DNA of 64,000 nt from 66-474 sp035281745 (GCA_035281745.1 DATEDI010000010.1:1-64000); one strand, 5' to 3'; shown: positions 10,257-20,971, numbered from the stretch's first letter. Notes: generated by a model from the sequence alone, not told the origin. Translations and numbers: made by a program.

Positions 10257-10391
10257 TTACGGAATCAGGCGCTTGCGGCCCTTGGCGCGGCGCGCGGACA
10301 GGACCTTGCGGCCATCGGCCGTCTTCATGCGGGCGCGAAAGCCGTGGGTACGGGCGCGCTTGAGCACGCTGGGCTGGTAGGTGCGTTTCAT
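10257..10391 (-). CDS. rpmH: 50S ribosomal protein L34
   Basis: Ribosomal protein L34, 44 residues, starting MKRTYQPSVLKRARTHGFRA from the ATG at 10391 and ending in RKRLIP; the open frame extends upstream but is not L34-like. It is very basic, as expected. It is the first gene of the leftward rpmH-rnpA-yidC-mnmE operon and diverges from dnaA. Confidence 0.98.
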   Translation of the reverse strand: MKRTYQPSVLKRARTHGFRARMKTADGRKVLSARRAKGRKRLIP

Positions 10392-10450
10392 GGATGACTC
10401 CGCAGCGGGGTACCCGCGCGAGGCGGGTCGGGCGTGGAAAAAGACTGGGA

Positions 10451-10479
10451 ATTCTATGGTTTCCACGATGCCGCGTCAA
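10451..10479 (-). promoter_or_regulatory. Sigma70 promoter of rpmH operon
   Basis: On the minus strand, TTGACG (10479-10474) and TAGAAT (10456-10451) are separated by an ideal 17-bp spacer, about 60 bp before the rpmH ATG. Both hexamers match consensus at 5 of 6 positions. This is one of the best promoter matches in the window and suits a ribosomal protein gene. Confidence 0.7.
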
Positions 10480-10609
10480 CGGAAATGTTGACCCTGCAAG
10501 GTGCCGCGACGGCCGCGCGCGCAGGCTTCCGGCAGCCTGTTAGACTGATCCGTCCACCGCGCGCAGACATCGGCGTGACGGTATCCGGACCGATTCATCA
10601 CGGGTTTCC

Positions 10610-11926
10610 ATGAGCGATCTTTGGCAACGCTGCCTCGCGCGGCTCGAAGGCGAAATCGAGCCCAGCGTCCTGCACACCTGGCTGCAACCTCTGCAGGCCC
10701 GCTACGACGACGGCACCTTGCGGCTGTTCGCGCCCAACACGTACACGCTGGAGTTCGTGCGCAACGGCTACCTGTCTCGCATCGAGGGCGCGCTCTCGGC
10801 GCTGGCCGGACGGCCCGTGCCACTTCGGCTCGAAGTGGGCTCCATCGCGACGGTCAGCAAGCCCGCCGCAACGCAAGCGGGGGCGCCCCTTTCCGTGATG
10901 ACGCCGCAGCACAATCTCGATCCGCACTACACGTTCGACAATTTCGTGGAGGGCAAATCCAACCAGTTGGGCAAGGCTGCCGCGATGCAGGTAGCCCAGA
11001 ACCCGGGGCGTGCCTACAACCCGTTGCTGCTGTACGGCGGCACCGGTCTCGGCAAGACCCACCTGATGCAGGCGGCGGGCAACCTGATGTTGAAGCACAA
11101 CCCGTCGATGAAATTGCTGTACGTGCATTCCGAGCGCTTCACCGAAATGATGATCACGGCGCTACGCAACAAGAACATGGACGATTTCAAGCACAAGTTC
11201 CGGTCGGTGGATGCGCTGCTGATCGACGACATCCAGTTCTTTGCCGGCAAGGACGCGACCCAGGAAGAGTTTTTCCACACCTTCAACACGCTTTACGAAT
11301 CGCGCCAGCAGATCATCCTGACCTGCGATCGGTATCCGAAGGAAGTGGACAACCTGGAGTTGCGCCTGAAGTCGCGGCTTGGCTGGGGCCTCTCGGTCGC
11401 GATCGAGCCCCCCGACTTCGAAACACGCGCCGCAATCCTGCTTGAAAAAGCGCAGGCACGCGGCATTCCGCTGCCGAGCGACGTGGCTTTGCTGCTGGCG
11501 CGGCGGATTCGCTCCAACGTGCGCGAACTGGAAGGCGCCCTCAATACGGTCGCCGCGCAAGCCAACCTGTCCGGGCGCGGCATCACCATGGAGCTGGTGC
11601 AGGAAACGTTGCGGGATCTTTTCAACGTCCATGCGCGCGCGATCACCATCCAGAACATCCAGAAGACGGTGGCCGACTACTACCAACTGCGTTTGTCGGA
11701 TCTGTTGTCGCAGCGCCGGGTGCGTTCGCTGGCGCGTCCTCGCCAGATCGCGATGGCGCTGGCCAAGGAATTGACCGAACATAGCCTGCCCGAGATTGGA
11801 GAGGCCTTTGGCGGCAAGGATCACACCACGGTCATGCACGCGTGCAAGAAGATCCGCAGCCTCTGCGACACCGACATGCGCCTTCGTCAGGACTGGGACA
11901 AATTGATCAGGATACTGACTGGGTAA
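10610..11926 (+). CDS. dnaA: Chromosomal replication initiator protein DnaA
   Basis: AAA+ ATPase that binds DnaA boxes and melts oriC. It has 438 residues, somewhat shorter than E. coli (467) because the domain II linker is short. Domain I starts MSDLWQRCLARLEGE. Domain III has the P-loop GGTGLGKTHLMQ and Walker B LLIDDIQFFAGK. Domain IV carries the DNA-binding signature GKDHTTVMHACKKI. It is divergent from rpmH and directly followed by the origin region. Confidence 0.99.
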   Translation: MSDLWQRCLARLEGEIEPSVLHTWLQPLQARYDDGTLRLFAPNTYTLEFVRNGYLSRIEGALSALAGRPVPLRLEVGSIATVSKPAATQAGAPLSVMTPQHNLDPHYTFDNFVEGKSNQLGKAAAMQVAQNPGRAYNPLLLYGGTGLGKTHLMQAAGNLMLKHNPSMKLLYVHSERFTEMMITALRNKNMDDFKHKFRSVDALLIDDIQFFAGKDATQEEFFHTFNTLYESRQQIILTCDRYPKEVDNLELRLKSRLGWGLSVAIEPPDFETRAAILLEKAQARGIPLPSDVALLLARRIRSNVRELEGALNTVAAQANLSGRGITMELVQETLRDLFNVHARAITIQNIQKTVADYYQLRLSDLLSQRRVRSLARPRQIAMALAKELTEHSLPEIGEAFGGKDHTTVMHACKKIRSLCDTDMRLRQDWDKLIRILTG

Positions 11927-12134
11927 GCCTGTGGATAGAATGCGGATGGAGAAGTATCGACAATTCATCCACAGCTCATACACTGGTGCTGCGAGCGCCA
12001 GTTCTTGGATATGTATCTCCTAATTCATTGATTTTAGATGTAAATCATAGAAAACCCTGTTATCAACAAGCCCTGCTTCTACAATCTTATCTACAAGTAG
12101 AACAAAACAGAGACAGCCGACACGGGGATCGACC
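11927..12134. other. oriC: Chromosomal replication origin (oriC)
   Basis: The 208-bp dnaA-dnaN gap contains four 9-mers each differing from the DnaA box TTATCCACA at one position. They are CTATCCACA on the minus strand (11938-11930), TCATCCACA (11965-11973), TTATCAACA (12060-12068) and TTATCTACA (12087-12095) on the plus strand. Between them is an A+T-rich stretch (about 12008-12054) that would serve as the unwinding element. Gene strands diverge around this region. By contrast, the rpmH-dnaA gap has no convincing boxes. Confidence 0.88.
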
Positions 12135-13235
12135 ATGCGCTTCAGTACCCAGCGTGAAACCTTGCTCAAACCGATGCAACAAGTCGTCGGGGTGGTGGAG
12201 CGTCGGCAGACCTTGCCGGTACTCGCCAACCTTTTGGTCCAGGTGCGGGACGGCCGCCTGTCCCTGACCGGCACGGATCTCGAAGTGGAAATGCGCGCCA
12301 GCGCCTCGATCGAAGGGGCCGAAGACGGAGAGACCACGATTCCGGCGCGAAAATGGTTCGATCTGGTGCGTGCCCTGCCCGACGGCGTCAAGGTGGACGT
12401 CCAGGTCAAGGGCGACCGCGTGGTCATGCACGCGGGACGTAGCCGCTACACACTGGCCAGCCTGCCGGCGGACGAGTTCCCGACCAACGATGAAATCGAG
12501 GTCACCGACAAGGTCGCGCTACCCGAGGGCATGCTGCGCAGCCTGATGGAGCGCACGGCTTTTGCGATGGCCAACCAGGACGTTCGCTACTACCTCAATG
12601 GTTTGCTGATGGACCTTCGCGGTACCGAGTTGCGCTGCGTGGCCACCGACGGACACCGGATGGCCATGGCCGAAACCGCGCTCGAAACGGCGGTCAAAGG
12701 CAATCGACAGATCATTATTCCCCGCAAAGGCGTCACCGAGTTGTTGGGTTTGTTCGATTCCGGCGATGACGTGGTTACCATCGAGTTCTCCAGCAACCAT
12801 ATTCGGGTGCGTCGCGGCGATGTGGTGTTCACGTCCAAGCTGATCGACGGGCGGTTTCCCGATTACGAAGCGGTGATTCCGCTGGGCGCCGACAAAGTGG
12901 TGCAGATTGACCGCGATACCGTGCGAAACGCGCTCCAGCGTGCGGCGATCTTGTCGAACGAAAAGTATCGGGGCGTGCGGTTGGAAGTCGCCCCCAACTG
13001 CCTGCGCATCATCGCCCACAACCCGGAACAGGAAGAAGCCTTCGAGGAAATCGAGGCGGAAACTTCGGTCACGGACATCGCGATCGGATTCAACGTCGGG
13101 TATTTGCTCGATGCCTTGGGGTCGCTGGACGAGGCGCGCGTGCACCTGCAGTTGCGGGACGCGCAATCCAGCTGCCTGCTGCGCGGCGCCGACAGCCAGA
13201 AGACCCAGCACGTGGTCATGCCCTTGCGGCTGTGA
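12135..13235 (+). CDS. dnaN: DNA polymerase III subunit beta (sliding clamp)
   Basis: Ring-shaped processivity clamp for DNA polymerase III. It has 366 residues, the E. coli length. It starts MRFSTQRETLLKPMQQVVGV; internal motifs such as LPVLANLLVQV and VATDGHRMAMAE are typical, and it ends with the hydrophobic VVMPLRL cleft strand. It lies between oriC and recF in the standard origin cluster. Confidence 0.99.
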   Translation: MRFSTQRETLLKPMQQVVGVVERRQTLPVLANLLVQVRDGRLSLTGTDLEVEMRASASIEGAEDGETTIPARKWFDLVRALPDGVKVDVQVKGDRVVMHAGRSRYTLASLPADEFPTNDEIEVTDKVALPEGMLRSLMERTAFAMANQDVRYYLNGLLMDLRGTELRCVATDGHRMAMAETALETAVKGNRQIIIPRKGVTELLGLFDSGDDVVTIEFSSNHIRVRRGDVVFTSKLIDGRFPDYEAVIPLGADKVVQIDRDTVRNALQRAAILSNEKYRGVRLEVAPNCLRIIAHNPEQEEAFEEIEAETSVTDIAIGFNVGYLLDALGSLDEARVHLQLRDAQSSCLLRGADSQKTQHVVMPLRL

Positions 13236-13272
13236 TGAATGAATCGTTGTCCGCCCGAGTCGAGGCGCGGCA

Positions 13273-14364
13273 ATGAGGATCGACCTGCTGCGGCTGCGCA
13301 ATCTGCGCTGTTTCGAAGTCGCGGAGTTCGCGCCGGGATCCGGCATCAATTGGCTGACCGGTCCCAATGGAGCCGGCAAAACCACCCTGCTGGAAGCGGC
13401 CTACATCCTTTCGCATGGCCGGTCGTTCCGCGCCGGCGCGCGCTCCGCGCCGTGCCGGCACGGTTCATCCAATTACCTAATCTATGCGGAAACCTCCCGC
13501 AGCGGCGGAACAACTCATCGGCTCGGCTTGGCGCGCCGCAGCGACCGGTGGGAAGCGCGTCTCGATGGCGCCGATCTTTCCACACTGACTCCGTTGTTCG
13601 AAGCCTGCCCTGTGGTGGTTTTTGGCCCCGAAAGCCCGTCATTGATTACGGGCCCTGGCGACGAGCGCCGAAGCTTCCTGGATTGGAGCGTGTTCCACGT
13701 GGAACACCGCTCGCTGGATGTCTGGCGACGTTGGCGGCGAGCGCTGCGGCAGCGCAATGCCCTGCTTCGGACGGATGCAGACGCAACCGCTTTCGAACCC
13801 TGGGAGCATGACCTTGGCAGGCTTGCCGAGGAAATCCACCGCATGCGCAGCGCCTGCCTGGCGAGTCTTGAGCCGTATGTACTCGAAGAAGCGTCGGCGC
13901 TCGTTCCGGAGTTTGGGGCGGCGCGATTCGATTACCGGCCGGGATGGGATGAAGTCACGCCCCTGGCCGACCAGTTGGCCGCAATGCGCGAACGGGATCG
14001 CGAACGCGGATTTACCCAGCGTGGTGCACATCGCGCGGATTGGTCGTTGGAATTCGAAGGTATTGCGCGCCGTGAACATCTTTCGCGGGGTCAAGCGAAG
14101 GCGGTGGCCTTGGTATGTATGCTGGGACTGGTGCGCTGGTTGAAAGATCGGACAGCCGATTATCCCTTGTTGTGCCTGGATGATCTGGACTCCGAACTGG
14201 ATGCCGAGCATGCCGGAAAAGTGATCCGTTGGATGACGGACAAGCCATTGCAAGTCTGGATTACGTCCACGTCTGCCCCGAACGCAGGCCAATCCGATGG
14301 GCGCGTGTTTCACGTGGAACATTCAGGGGTCGTTGCGGGGAAGGCATTGGTGGGTCAGGTATAA
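13273..14364 (+). CDS. recF: DNA replication and repair protein RecF
   Basis: SMC-like ATPase of the RecFOR pathway that loads RecA at single-strand gaps. It has 363 residues. The N-terminal Walker A is GPNGAGKTT (residues 30-38), the ABC-type signature is LSRGQAK, and Walker B is LLCLDDLDSELD. It starts 37 bp after dnaN. The stop codon overlaps a consensus -10 element for gyrB (14360-14365). Confidence 0.97.
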   Translation: MRIDLLRLRNLRCFEVAEFAPGSGINWLTGPNGAGKTTLLEAAYILSHGRSFRAGARSAPCRHGSSNYLIYAETSRSGGTTHRLGLARRSDRWEARLDGADLSTLTPLFEACPVVVFGPESPSLITGPGDERRSFLDWSVFHVEHRSLDVWRRWRRALRQRNALLRTDADATAFEPWEHDLGRLAEEIHRMRSACLASLEPYVLEEASALVPEFGAARFDYRPGWDEVTPLADQLAAMRERDRERGFTQRGAHRADWSLEFEGIARREHLSRGQAKAVALVCMLGLVRWLKDRTADYPLLCLDDLDSELDAEHAGKVIRWMTDKPLQVWITSTSAPNAGQSDGRVFHVEHSGVVAGKALVGQV

Positions 14365-14365
14365 T
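14360..14365 (+). promoter_or_regulatory. Candidate gyrB -10 element overlapping the recF stop
   Basis: A perfect TATAAT lies 42 bp before the gyrB ATG and overlaps the recF TAA. The nearest -35-like word, TTGCGG (14333-14338), is 21 bp upstream, longer than ideal, so the assignment rests on the -10 alone. Confidence 0.35.
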
Positions 14366-14407
14366 GAAGTGTTTGTATCACTGCATCGGCACCGCGAGCA
14401 TCCGTCC

Positions 14408-16819
14408 ATGAATGAAGTTTACGATTCCAGCAGCATCAAGGTTCTCAAAGGGCTGGAAGCGGTCCGCAAACGTCCAGGCATGTATATCGGTGATACCGAT
14501 GATGGCACCGGTCTCCACCATATGGTGTTCGAGGTGGTGGACAACGCCATCGACGAAGCGCTGGCGGGATACTGCGACCACATCGAGGTGACGATCCACG
14601 ATGATGGAACGGTCAGCGTCGACGACAACGGCCGCGGCATTCCAGTGGACATCCACCCCGAGGAGGGGCGCTCCACCGCCGAAGTGGTGATGACGGTTTT
14701 GCACGCTGGCGGCAAGTTCGATGCCAATTCCTACAAGGTCTCGGGTGGCTTGCACGGTGTCGGCGTTTCAGTGGTCAATGCCCTGTCGGAACACTTGTGG
14801 CTCAACATTTATCGCAACAACAAGGAGTACGCGCAGGAGTACAGGCTGGGGGATCCGCTGTTCCCGGTGCGCGAAGTCGGGCCATCCGACCGACGGGGGA
14901 CCACGGTGCGCTTCCTGCCGAGTCCTGAAACCTTCCACAATATCGAATTCCAGTACGACATCCTGGCCAAACGATTGCGGGAATTGGCTTTCCTCAATTC
15001 TGGCGTCAAGATTACGCTTGAAGATCAAAGGGTTGGAAAAAAAGATGTGTTCGCCTACGACGGCGGCATCCGCGCGTTCGTCAAGCATCTGTCGCAACTC
15101 AAGACCCCTTTGCACCCCAATGCGATCAGCTTCAGCGTGCAAGCTGAAGCCATCACCGTCGAACTGGCGATGCAGTGGACCGACGGTTATCAGGAATCGA
15201 TTTTCTGCTTCACCAACAATATCCCGCAAAAGGACGGCGGTGCGCATCTCACTGGATTTCGTGCTGCTTTGACCCGAACGCTCAGCAATTACGTCGAACA
15301 TTCAGGATTGGCCAAGAACTCCAAGATCGCGTTGTCGGGTGACGACATGCGGGAAGGCTTGATTGCGGTGCTGTCCGTCAAAGTGCCTGATCCGAAGTTT
15401 TCGTCGCAGACCAAGGACAAGCTGGTCTCCAGCGAGGTCAAAGGGGTGGTCGAGCAGGCGGTCAACGCCAAGCTGGAGGAATACCTGCAGGAGCACCCCG
15501 TTGACGCGAAAGTCATCGCGGGCAAGGTCGTGGATGCTGCGCGCGCGCGCGAGGCCGCCCGCAAGGCGCGCGAACTGACGCGCCGCAAGGGCGCGCTGGA
15601 TATTGCGGGTCTGCCCGGCAAGCTGGCCGATTGCCAGGAACGCGATCCGGCACTGTCGGAACTGTTCCTGGTCGAGGGCGATTCGGCGGGTGGTTCCGCC
15701 AAGCAGGGCCGCAATCGCAAGACCCAGGCCGTGTTGCCGCTGAAGGGCAAGATCCTGAATGTCGAGAAGGCGCGCTTCGACAAGATGCTTTCCTCGGCAG
15801 AAGTCGGCACGCTGATCACCGCGCTGGGTACCGGGATCGGCAAGGATGAGTTCAACGCCGACAAGCTGCGTTACCACCACATCATCATCATGACCGACGC
15901 GGATGTCGACGGCTCGCACATCCGCACCCTGTTGCTGACCTTCTTCTACCGGCAGATGCCGGAACTGATCGAGCGCGGCCACATTTATATCGGGCTGCCC
16001 CCGCTCTACAAGATCAAGCAGGGCAAGAACGAGTTGTACCTGAAAGATGACGCCGCGCTCAACGAATACCTGATCGCGAGTGCGGTGCAGGACGCGGCGT
16101 GGAGGCCGGCGGACGCCGGGTTGATAGTGGAAGGCGGCGCACTCGAAACGCTGCTGCGCCAGTATCAGGCCGCGCTCGATCAAATCGGACGTCTTGCGCA
16201 ACGTGGCGACAACGGCGTGTTCACCGCGATGCTGGAATATGCGCCGCTCGAAGACGCAATGTGGAACGATCCGGAAACGATGCGGCGATGGGCGGACGGC
16301 TTGACGTCCAAATTGAATGCCACCGGTTTGGGGCGCCCCCAATATCGGCTGGAGCTGCGCCCGGCCAGTGAACAACATCCTGCGGCTTGGCTGCTGCGGC
16401 GCGCCCAGCATGGTACCGAACACCATTGGGTGCTGCCCCGCAGCTTCTTTTCGGGCGCGGATTTCAGGCCGCTGCTGGATGTCGCGCGTGCACTGCAGGC
16501 GCGCGACGCAGCCGGTGCGGAAGTCCGCCGCGGCAACGCGTCCCAGACGACCGGCAGCTTCGCCGAAGCGCGCGCCTGGTTGTTCGATGAAGCGAAGAAA
16601 GGACGCCAGATTCAGCGCTTCAAGGGCCTCGGCGAGATGAATCCCGAACAATTGTGGGAAACCACCGTCAACCCCGATACACGCCGGTTGCTGCAAGTAC
16701 GGATCGAGGATGCGCTGGAAGCCGATCAGATTTTTGCGACACTCATGGGTGACGTGGTCGAACCGCGGCGCGATTTCATCGAAGCCAATGCGCTGCGCGT
16801 CGGCAATCTCGACGTATGA
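14408..16819 (+). CDS. gyrB: DNA gyrase subunit B
   Basis: ATPase subunit of DNA gyrase, which introduces negative supercoils. It has 803 residues, matching the long gammaproteobacterial form with an insertion in the TOPRIM part. The start is the ATG at 14408 (MNEVYDSSSIKVLKGLEAVR), not the upstream open frame inside recF. The GHKL ATPase box is EVVDNAIDEALAGYCD. TOPRIM motifs are EGDSAGGSAKQGRNR and DADVDGSHIRTLLLTFFYR. The C-terminus RFKGLGEMNPEQLWETT is conserved. Confidence 0.99.
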   Translation: MNEVYDSSSIKVLKGLEAVRKRPGMYIGDTDDGTGLHHMVFEVVDNAIDEALAGYCDHIEVTIHDDGTVSVDDNGRGIPVDIHPEEGRSTAEVVMTVLHAGGKFDANSYKVSGGLHGVGVSVVNALSEHLWLNIYRNNKEYAQEYRLGDPLFPVREVGPSDRRGTTVRFLPSPETFHNIEFQYDILAKRLRELAFLNSGVKITLEDQRVGKKDVFAYDGGIRAFVKHLSQLKTPLHPNAISFSVQAEAITVELAMQWTDGYQESIFCFTNNIPQKDGGAHLTGFRAALTRTLSNYVEHSGLAKNSKIALSGDDMREGLIAVLSVKVPDPKFSSQTKDKLVSSEVKGVVEQAVNAKLEEYLQEHPVDAKVIAGKVVDAARAREAARKARELTRRKGALDIAGLPGKLADCQERDPALSELFLVEGDSAGGSAKQGRNRKTQAVLPLKGKILNVEKARFDKMLSSAEVGTLITALGTGIGKDEFNADKLRYHHIIIMTDADVDGSHIRTLLLTFFYRQMPELIERGHIYIGLPPLYKIKQGKNELYLKDDAALNEYLIASAVQDAAWRPADAGLIVEGGALETLLRQYQAALDQIGRLAQRGDNGVFTAMLEYAPLEDAMWNDPETMRRWADGLTSKLNATGLGRPQYRLELRPASEQHPAAWLLRRAQHGTEHHWVLPRSFFSGADFRPLLDVARALQARDAAGAEVRRGNASQTTGSFAEARAWLFDEAKKGRQIQRFKGLGEMNPEQLWETTVNPDTRRLLQVRIEDALEADQIFATLMGDVVEPRRDFIEANALRVGNLDV

Positions 16820-16922
16820 CGTCGTCCATGCGTGATCGTCCGGTACTTGAGCTTTGCTCATTGACCGCGCTACCCTCACTCTCCCCCTCGCGTCGTGCGT
16901 GTTCAGTGCAAGAGGCATTCCG

Positions 16923-18293
16923 ATGAAGCTTGAGTCCCGCTGGCTGCTCTGCGGCATGTGTTCCGCGCTTGCACTCGCGTTCGTGCCGATGGTTGCATCG
17001 GCACAGATGGGCGGTCAGCAGTGTTCGGACATCCAGATGCTGCAACACAAGTGTGGCGAGCAGCAAACGAAGAAGGCCGACAAGAAGACCGACAAGCAGG
17101 CGGAGTCCGAAAACAAGTATCCGAATGCCACGCGCAAGCAGCCGTCCAGCACGGGCGTCAGCGCGAAGGAAGGTAAGACCCTCAACGAAGGTCTGCAGGC
17201 GGCCAACAGCGGCGACTCCGCCACTGCACTGAAAGATTTGCAACCCATCGCCGATTCCAGCAGCAACGCCTACGCGAAGTCACTGGCGATGCTGGGGCTC
17301 GCGCAGGTCAAGTACCGCGGTGGCGACACCAAGGGCGCGATCGCGCTGCAGAAACAGGCACTCGACGCGAACGCGCTCGACAACAACAGTTACTTCCAGG
17401 GACTGGAAACGTTGGCGCAGATGTACATCGCCGACGAAGACTACACCAATGCACTTGCGACCTTGAATACGTGGAGCAAGGAAAGCGGCGCGCAATCTGC
17501 GGACATCGACGCGTTGAAGGGCAATGCCTACTACCGTCTGCAGAAATATCCCGAAGCCGTTGCGGCCATCCAGAAGGCCAGATCGCTGAGCGACAAGCCG
17601 CAACCGAGCTGGGACCAGATCGAGATGGCCAGCTACTTCGCGATGGACAAGTACGATGATGCGGCGAAGCTCGCCGAAGCGGCGTTGGCCAAGGATCCGA
17701 ACAACAGCACGCTGCTGCAGAACGTCATCGCGATCTACATCAACGCGCACCAGAACCAGAAAGCGCTGGCGCTGCTGGAACGGGCGCGCGCCAACGGCCA
17801 GATCAAGGACGAAGCCGGCTACATGAACATGGCCAAGATGTACGACAACCTTGGCCAAAGCAGCGACAACCCGAAGACGAACGCGATGAAGGCCGTGGGC
17901 GTCCTGAAGGAAGGCATGAGCAAGGGCATCGTGCAGCCGGGTTTCGACAGCAACAAGCTGCTCGGCGATTCGTACGCCATCGCGGGTGACTACAAGAACG
18001 CCGTCGACGCCTACGGCAAGGCCTCGCCGGACGCCAAGACCGGCGAAGTCGATTTCCTGCGCGGGCAGATGCTGGAAAACCTGGATCGCCACAAGGAGGC
18101 CAAGGACGCGCTGACGCAGGCGATCGCGAAGGGCGGATTCAAGCGCATGGGTGCGGCGTACCTCACGCTCGGCAACGCCGAGCTCGCGCTGAAGCAGAAG
18201 TCCGCTGCGATTGCGGCCTACAAGCAGGCCGAACAGGATCCGGAAACCCGTGCTGATGCCCGGCGCACCCTGAAGCAACTGGGACACAAGTGA
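16923..18293 (+). CDS. Secreted tetratricopeptide-repeat protein
   Basis: A 456-residue exported protein. The start is the ATG at 16923 with AGAGG 7 nt upstream. A signal peptide covers residues 1-27 with cleavage predicted after VASA. Just after it is a cysteine pair (Cys34 and Cys44), then a Lys/Asp-rich low-complexity linker (about 48-75). The rest is a chain of TPR-like helical repeats (for example YTNALATLNTWSKESG, NAYYRLQKYPEAVAAIQKA, YFAMDKYDDAAKLAEAALAK). It lies between gyrB and the tonB-exb operon. Its job is unknown; a periplasmic scaffold role in TonB-linked transport is inferred from position only. Confidence 0.88.
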   Translation: MKLESRWLLCGMCSALALAFVPMVASAQMGGQQCSDIQMLQHKCGEQQTKKADKKTDKQAESENKYPNATRKQPSSTGVSAKEGKTLNEGLQAANSGDSATALKDLQPIADSSSNAYAKSLAMLGLAQVKYRGGDTKGAIALQKQALDANALDNNSYFQGLETLAQMYIADEDYTNALATLNTWSKESGAQSADIDALKGNAYYRLQKYPEAVAAIQKARSLSDKPQPSWDQIEMASYFAMDKYDDAAKLAEAALAKDPNNSTLLQNVIAIYINAHQNQKALALLERARANGQIKDEAGYMNMAKMYDNLGQSSDNPKTNAMKAVGVLKEGMSKGIVQPGFDSNKLLGDSYAIAGDYKNAVDAYGKASPDAKTGEVDFLRGQMLENLDRHKEAKDALTQAIAKGGFKRMGAAYLTLGNAELALKQKSAAIAAYKQAEQDPETRADARRTLKQLGHK

Positions 18294-18478
18294 CCCGGTT
18301 GAAGGTTCGGCAGCAGCAATCGCAACGAAGGAAAAATTCGGGCCCTGCCCTCTAGGCAAGGCCCTGATACTGGTGTAACGTTTCGTACTTTTCCGCCGCC
18401 TTGGTTGCGGAAGCCGCATCGGAAGCGATACGGCGACCGCAGTGGGGCCCTTAAGGTCAGCGACTGGTTCAATACACG

Positions 18479-19135
<657 letters not shown>

Positions 19136-19218
19136 AAACTTCACGCTCGACCGGATTGATTCCGTTAGAGTCCATCAGTCAACGTTCCACTGCTACAACT
19201 TGAAGGAAGGGTAGCGCC

Positions 19219-20040
19219 ATGATCCAAGAAGCAACTCAAGCCGCCGCCGCACCAGTCGGCAACGCCAACGCGCAAGCCCTGCAGCAGGTCGGCGCGAGCC
19301 ATTTTCTCCACGAAATCCTGACCCACCCGCTCGCGCACGCGATCGACTTCATCGTGCTGATCGTGCTGGTGATCATGTCGGTGTCGTCGTGGTACTTCAT
19401 CATCGCGATCGCGATCCGCAACGCGCTGATGCGTTCGCGCATGGACAAGGTCATCCAGAAGTTCTGGGATACGCCGTCCGCGCAGGACGCCGTCCGCGTG
19501 ATGGAGAAGCAGCCGCGCACCGAGCCGTTCTCCAAGATCGCGTTGGAAGCCGCTTCCGCCGCCGCGCATCACCAGCGCCACGAAGGCAGCCGAATGGTCG
19601 AGGCGCTGAACCGTTCCGAATTCGTCGATCGCGCATTGCGTCAAGCCGTCGATCGCGAGAGCCGCAACCTCGAAGGTGGCCTCACGCTGCTCGCGACGGT
19701 CGGTTCCGCCGCGGTGTTCGTCGGCCTGCTCGGTACCGTGATGGGTATCTACTACGCGTTGATCAATCTCGGTGCCAGCGGCGAGTCGTCGATCTCCGCG
19801 GTTGCGGGCCCGGTCGGCCAGGCGCTGATCATGACCGCCATCGGTCTGTTCGCGGCCATCCCGGCGGTGATCGCATACAACGCCTACTCGCGTGCCAACC
19901 GCGTGACCATCGCGCACTTCGATGAGTTCGCGCACGACCTGCACGACTTCTTCGCCACCGGTGCGCGCATCGAGACCGGCTCGTCGGCTGCTGCCACGCG
20001 TTCGGCCGCCGCTGTGCCGCCGCCGGCGGTGAAAAAGTAA
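19219..20040 (+). CDS. exbB: MotA/TolQ/ExbB proton channel family protein
   Basis: Inner-membrane proton channel subunit of the TonB motor. It has 273 residues, with start ATG at 19219 behind a strong AAGGAAGG. It has an N-terminal helix (IDFIVLIVLVIMSVSSWYF), a cytoplasmic loop, and two further helices including LLATVGSAAVFVGLLGTVMG and ALIMTAIGLFAAIPAVIAY, the hallmark MotA/ExbB segments. An Ala-rich tail ends the protein. It is 83 bp downstream of tonB and 15 bp before exbD. Confidence 0.95.
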   Translation: MIQEATQAAAAPVGNANAQALQQVGASHFLHEILTHPLAHAIDFIVLIVLVIMSVSSWYFIIAIAIRNALMRSRMDKVIQKFWDTPSAQDAVRVMEKQPRTEPFSKIALEAASAAAHHQRHEGSRMVEALNRSEFVDRALRQAVDRESRNLEGGLTLLATVGSAAVFVGLLGTVMGIYYALINLGASGESSISAVAGPVGQALIMTAIGLFAAIPAVIAYNAYSRANRVTIAHFDEFAHDLHDFFATGARIETGSSAAATRSAAAVPPPAVKK

Positions 20041-20055
20041 GAGAGGGTTTGCGTC

Positions 20056-20463
<408 letters not shown>

Positions 20464-20473
20464 AGGTGACGTC

Positions 20474-20914
20474 ATGTCGATGAGTCTTGGCGAAAATTCG
20501 GGCAGCGAAATCCCGAAGGCCGAAATCAACGTGACACCGCTGGCGGACGTGATGCTGGTGTTGCTGATCATCTTCATGATCACGGCACCCCTGATGTCGC
20601 ACAAGGTGAAGGTGGATCTGCCGCGCGCCGATCCCAACACCAAGCCCGCGCCGATCGAGGTTCCGCCGATCGATCTCGCGGTCGAACCGGACGGCACCGT
20701 GTACTGGAACGACAGCCAGATCAGCGATGCGGTATTGAGCGCCAAACTGCGGGCCGCGGCCACCAGCGTGCCGCAGCCGGAGTTGAACATCCGCGCCGAC
20801 AAGACCACGCCCTATCGCGTGATCTGGAAGGTCATGCAGGATGCCAAGGGTGCGGGCATGGTGCACTTGGGCTTCATTACCCAAGGCAAGGCGAAGCCCG
20901 GGTCGACACCCTGA
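20474..20914 (+). CDS. exbD2: Biopolymer transporter ExbD (second copy)
   Basis: Second ExbD paralogue, 146 residues, with the same layout: VTPLADVMLVLLIIFMITAP helix, then the periplasmic domain. Compared with the first copy the motif is PLAD instead of PLID, with the aspartate kept. Tandem exbD genes after exbB are a known arrangement in Xanthomonas, where the second copy has been reported to be dispensable for iron uptake but needed for other functions. A strong terminator follows. Confidence 0.95.
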   Translation: MSMSLGENSGSEIPKAEINVTPLADVMLVLLIIFMITAPLMSHKVKVDLPRADPNTKPAPIEVPPIDLAVEPDGTVYWNDSQISDAVLSAKLRAAATSVPQPELNIRADKTTPYRVIWKVMQDAKGAGMVHLGFITQGKAKPGSTP

Positions 20915-20934
20915 GCGCATGTTTCGGTTGAGCG

Positions 20935-20961
20935 AAAAAGCCGCGCGTCGCGCGGCTTTTT
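20935..20961. terminator. Bidirectional rho-independent terminator
   Basis: Perfect 11-bp stem AAAAAGCCGCG (20935-20945) and CGCGGCTTTTT (20951-20961) with a 5-nt loop. It sits between the convergent exbD2 and pdxJ stop codons and has A/T tracts on both sides, so it can serve both strands. Confidence 0.9.
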
Positions 20962-20971
20962 CGTGCAGCTG

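Noticed and set aside
10392..10609. Origin of replication in the rpmH-dnaA gap
   Set aside because: No DnaA-box-like 9-mers were found there, whereas four are present between dnaA and dnaN.
15302..16957. 551-codon open frame antisense to gyrB
   Set aside because: Same effect; the sense protein is unmistakably GyrB.
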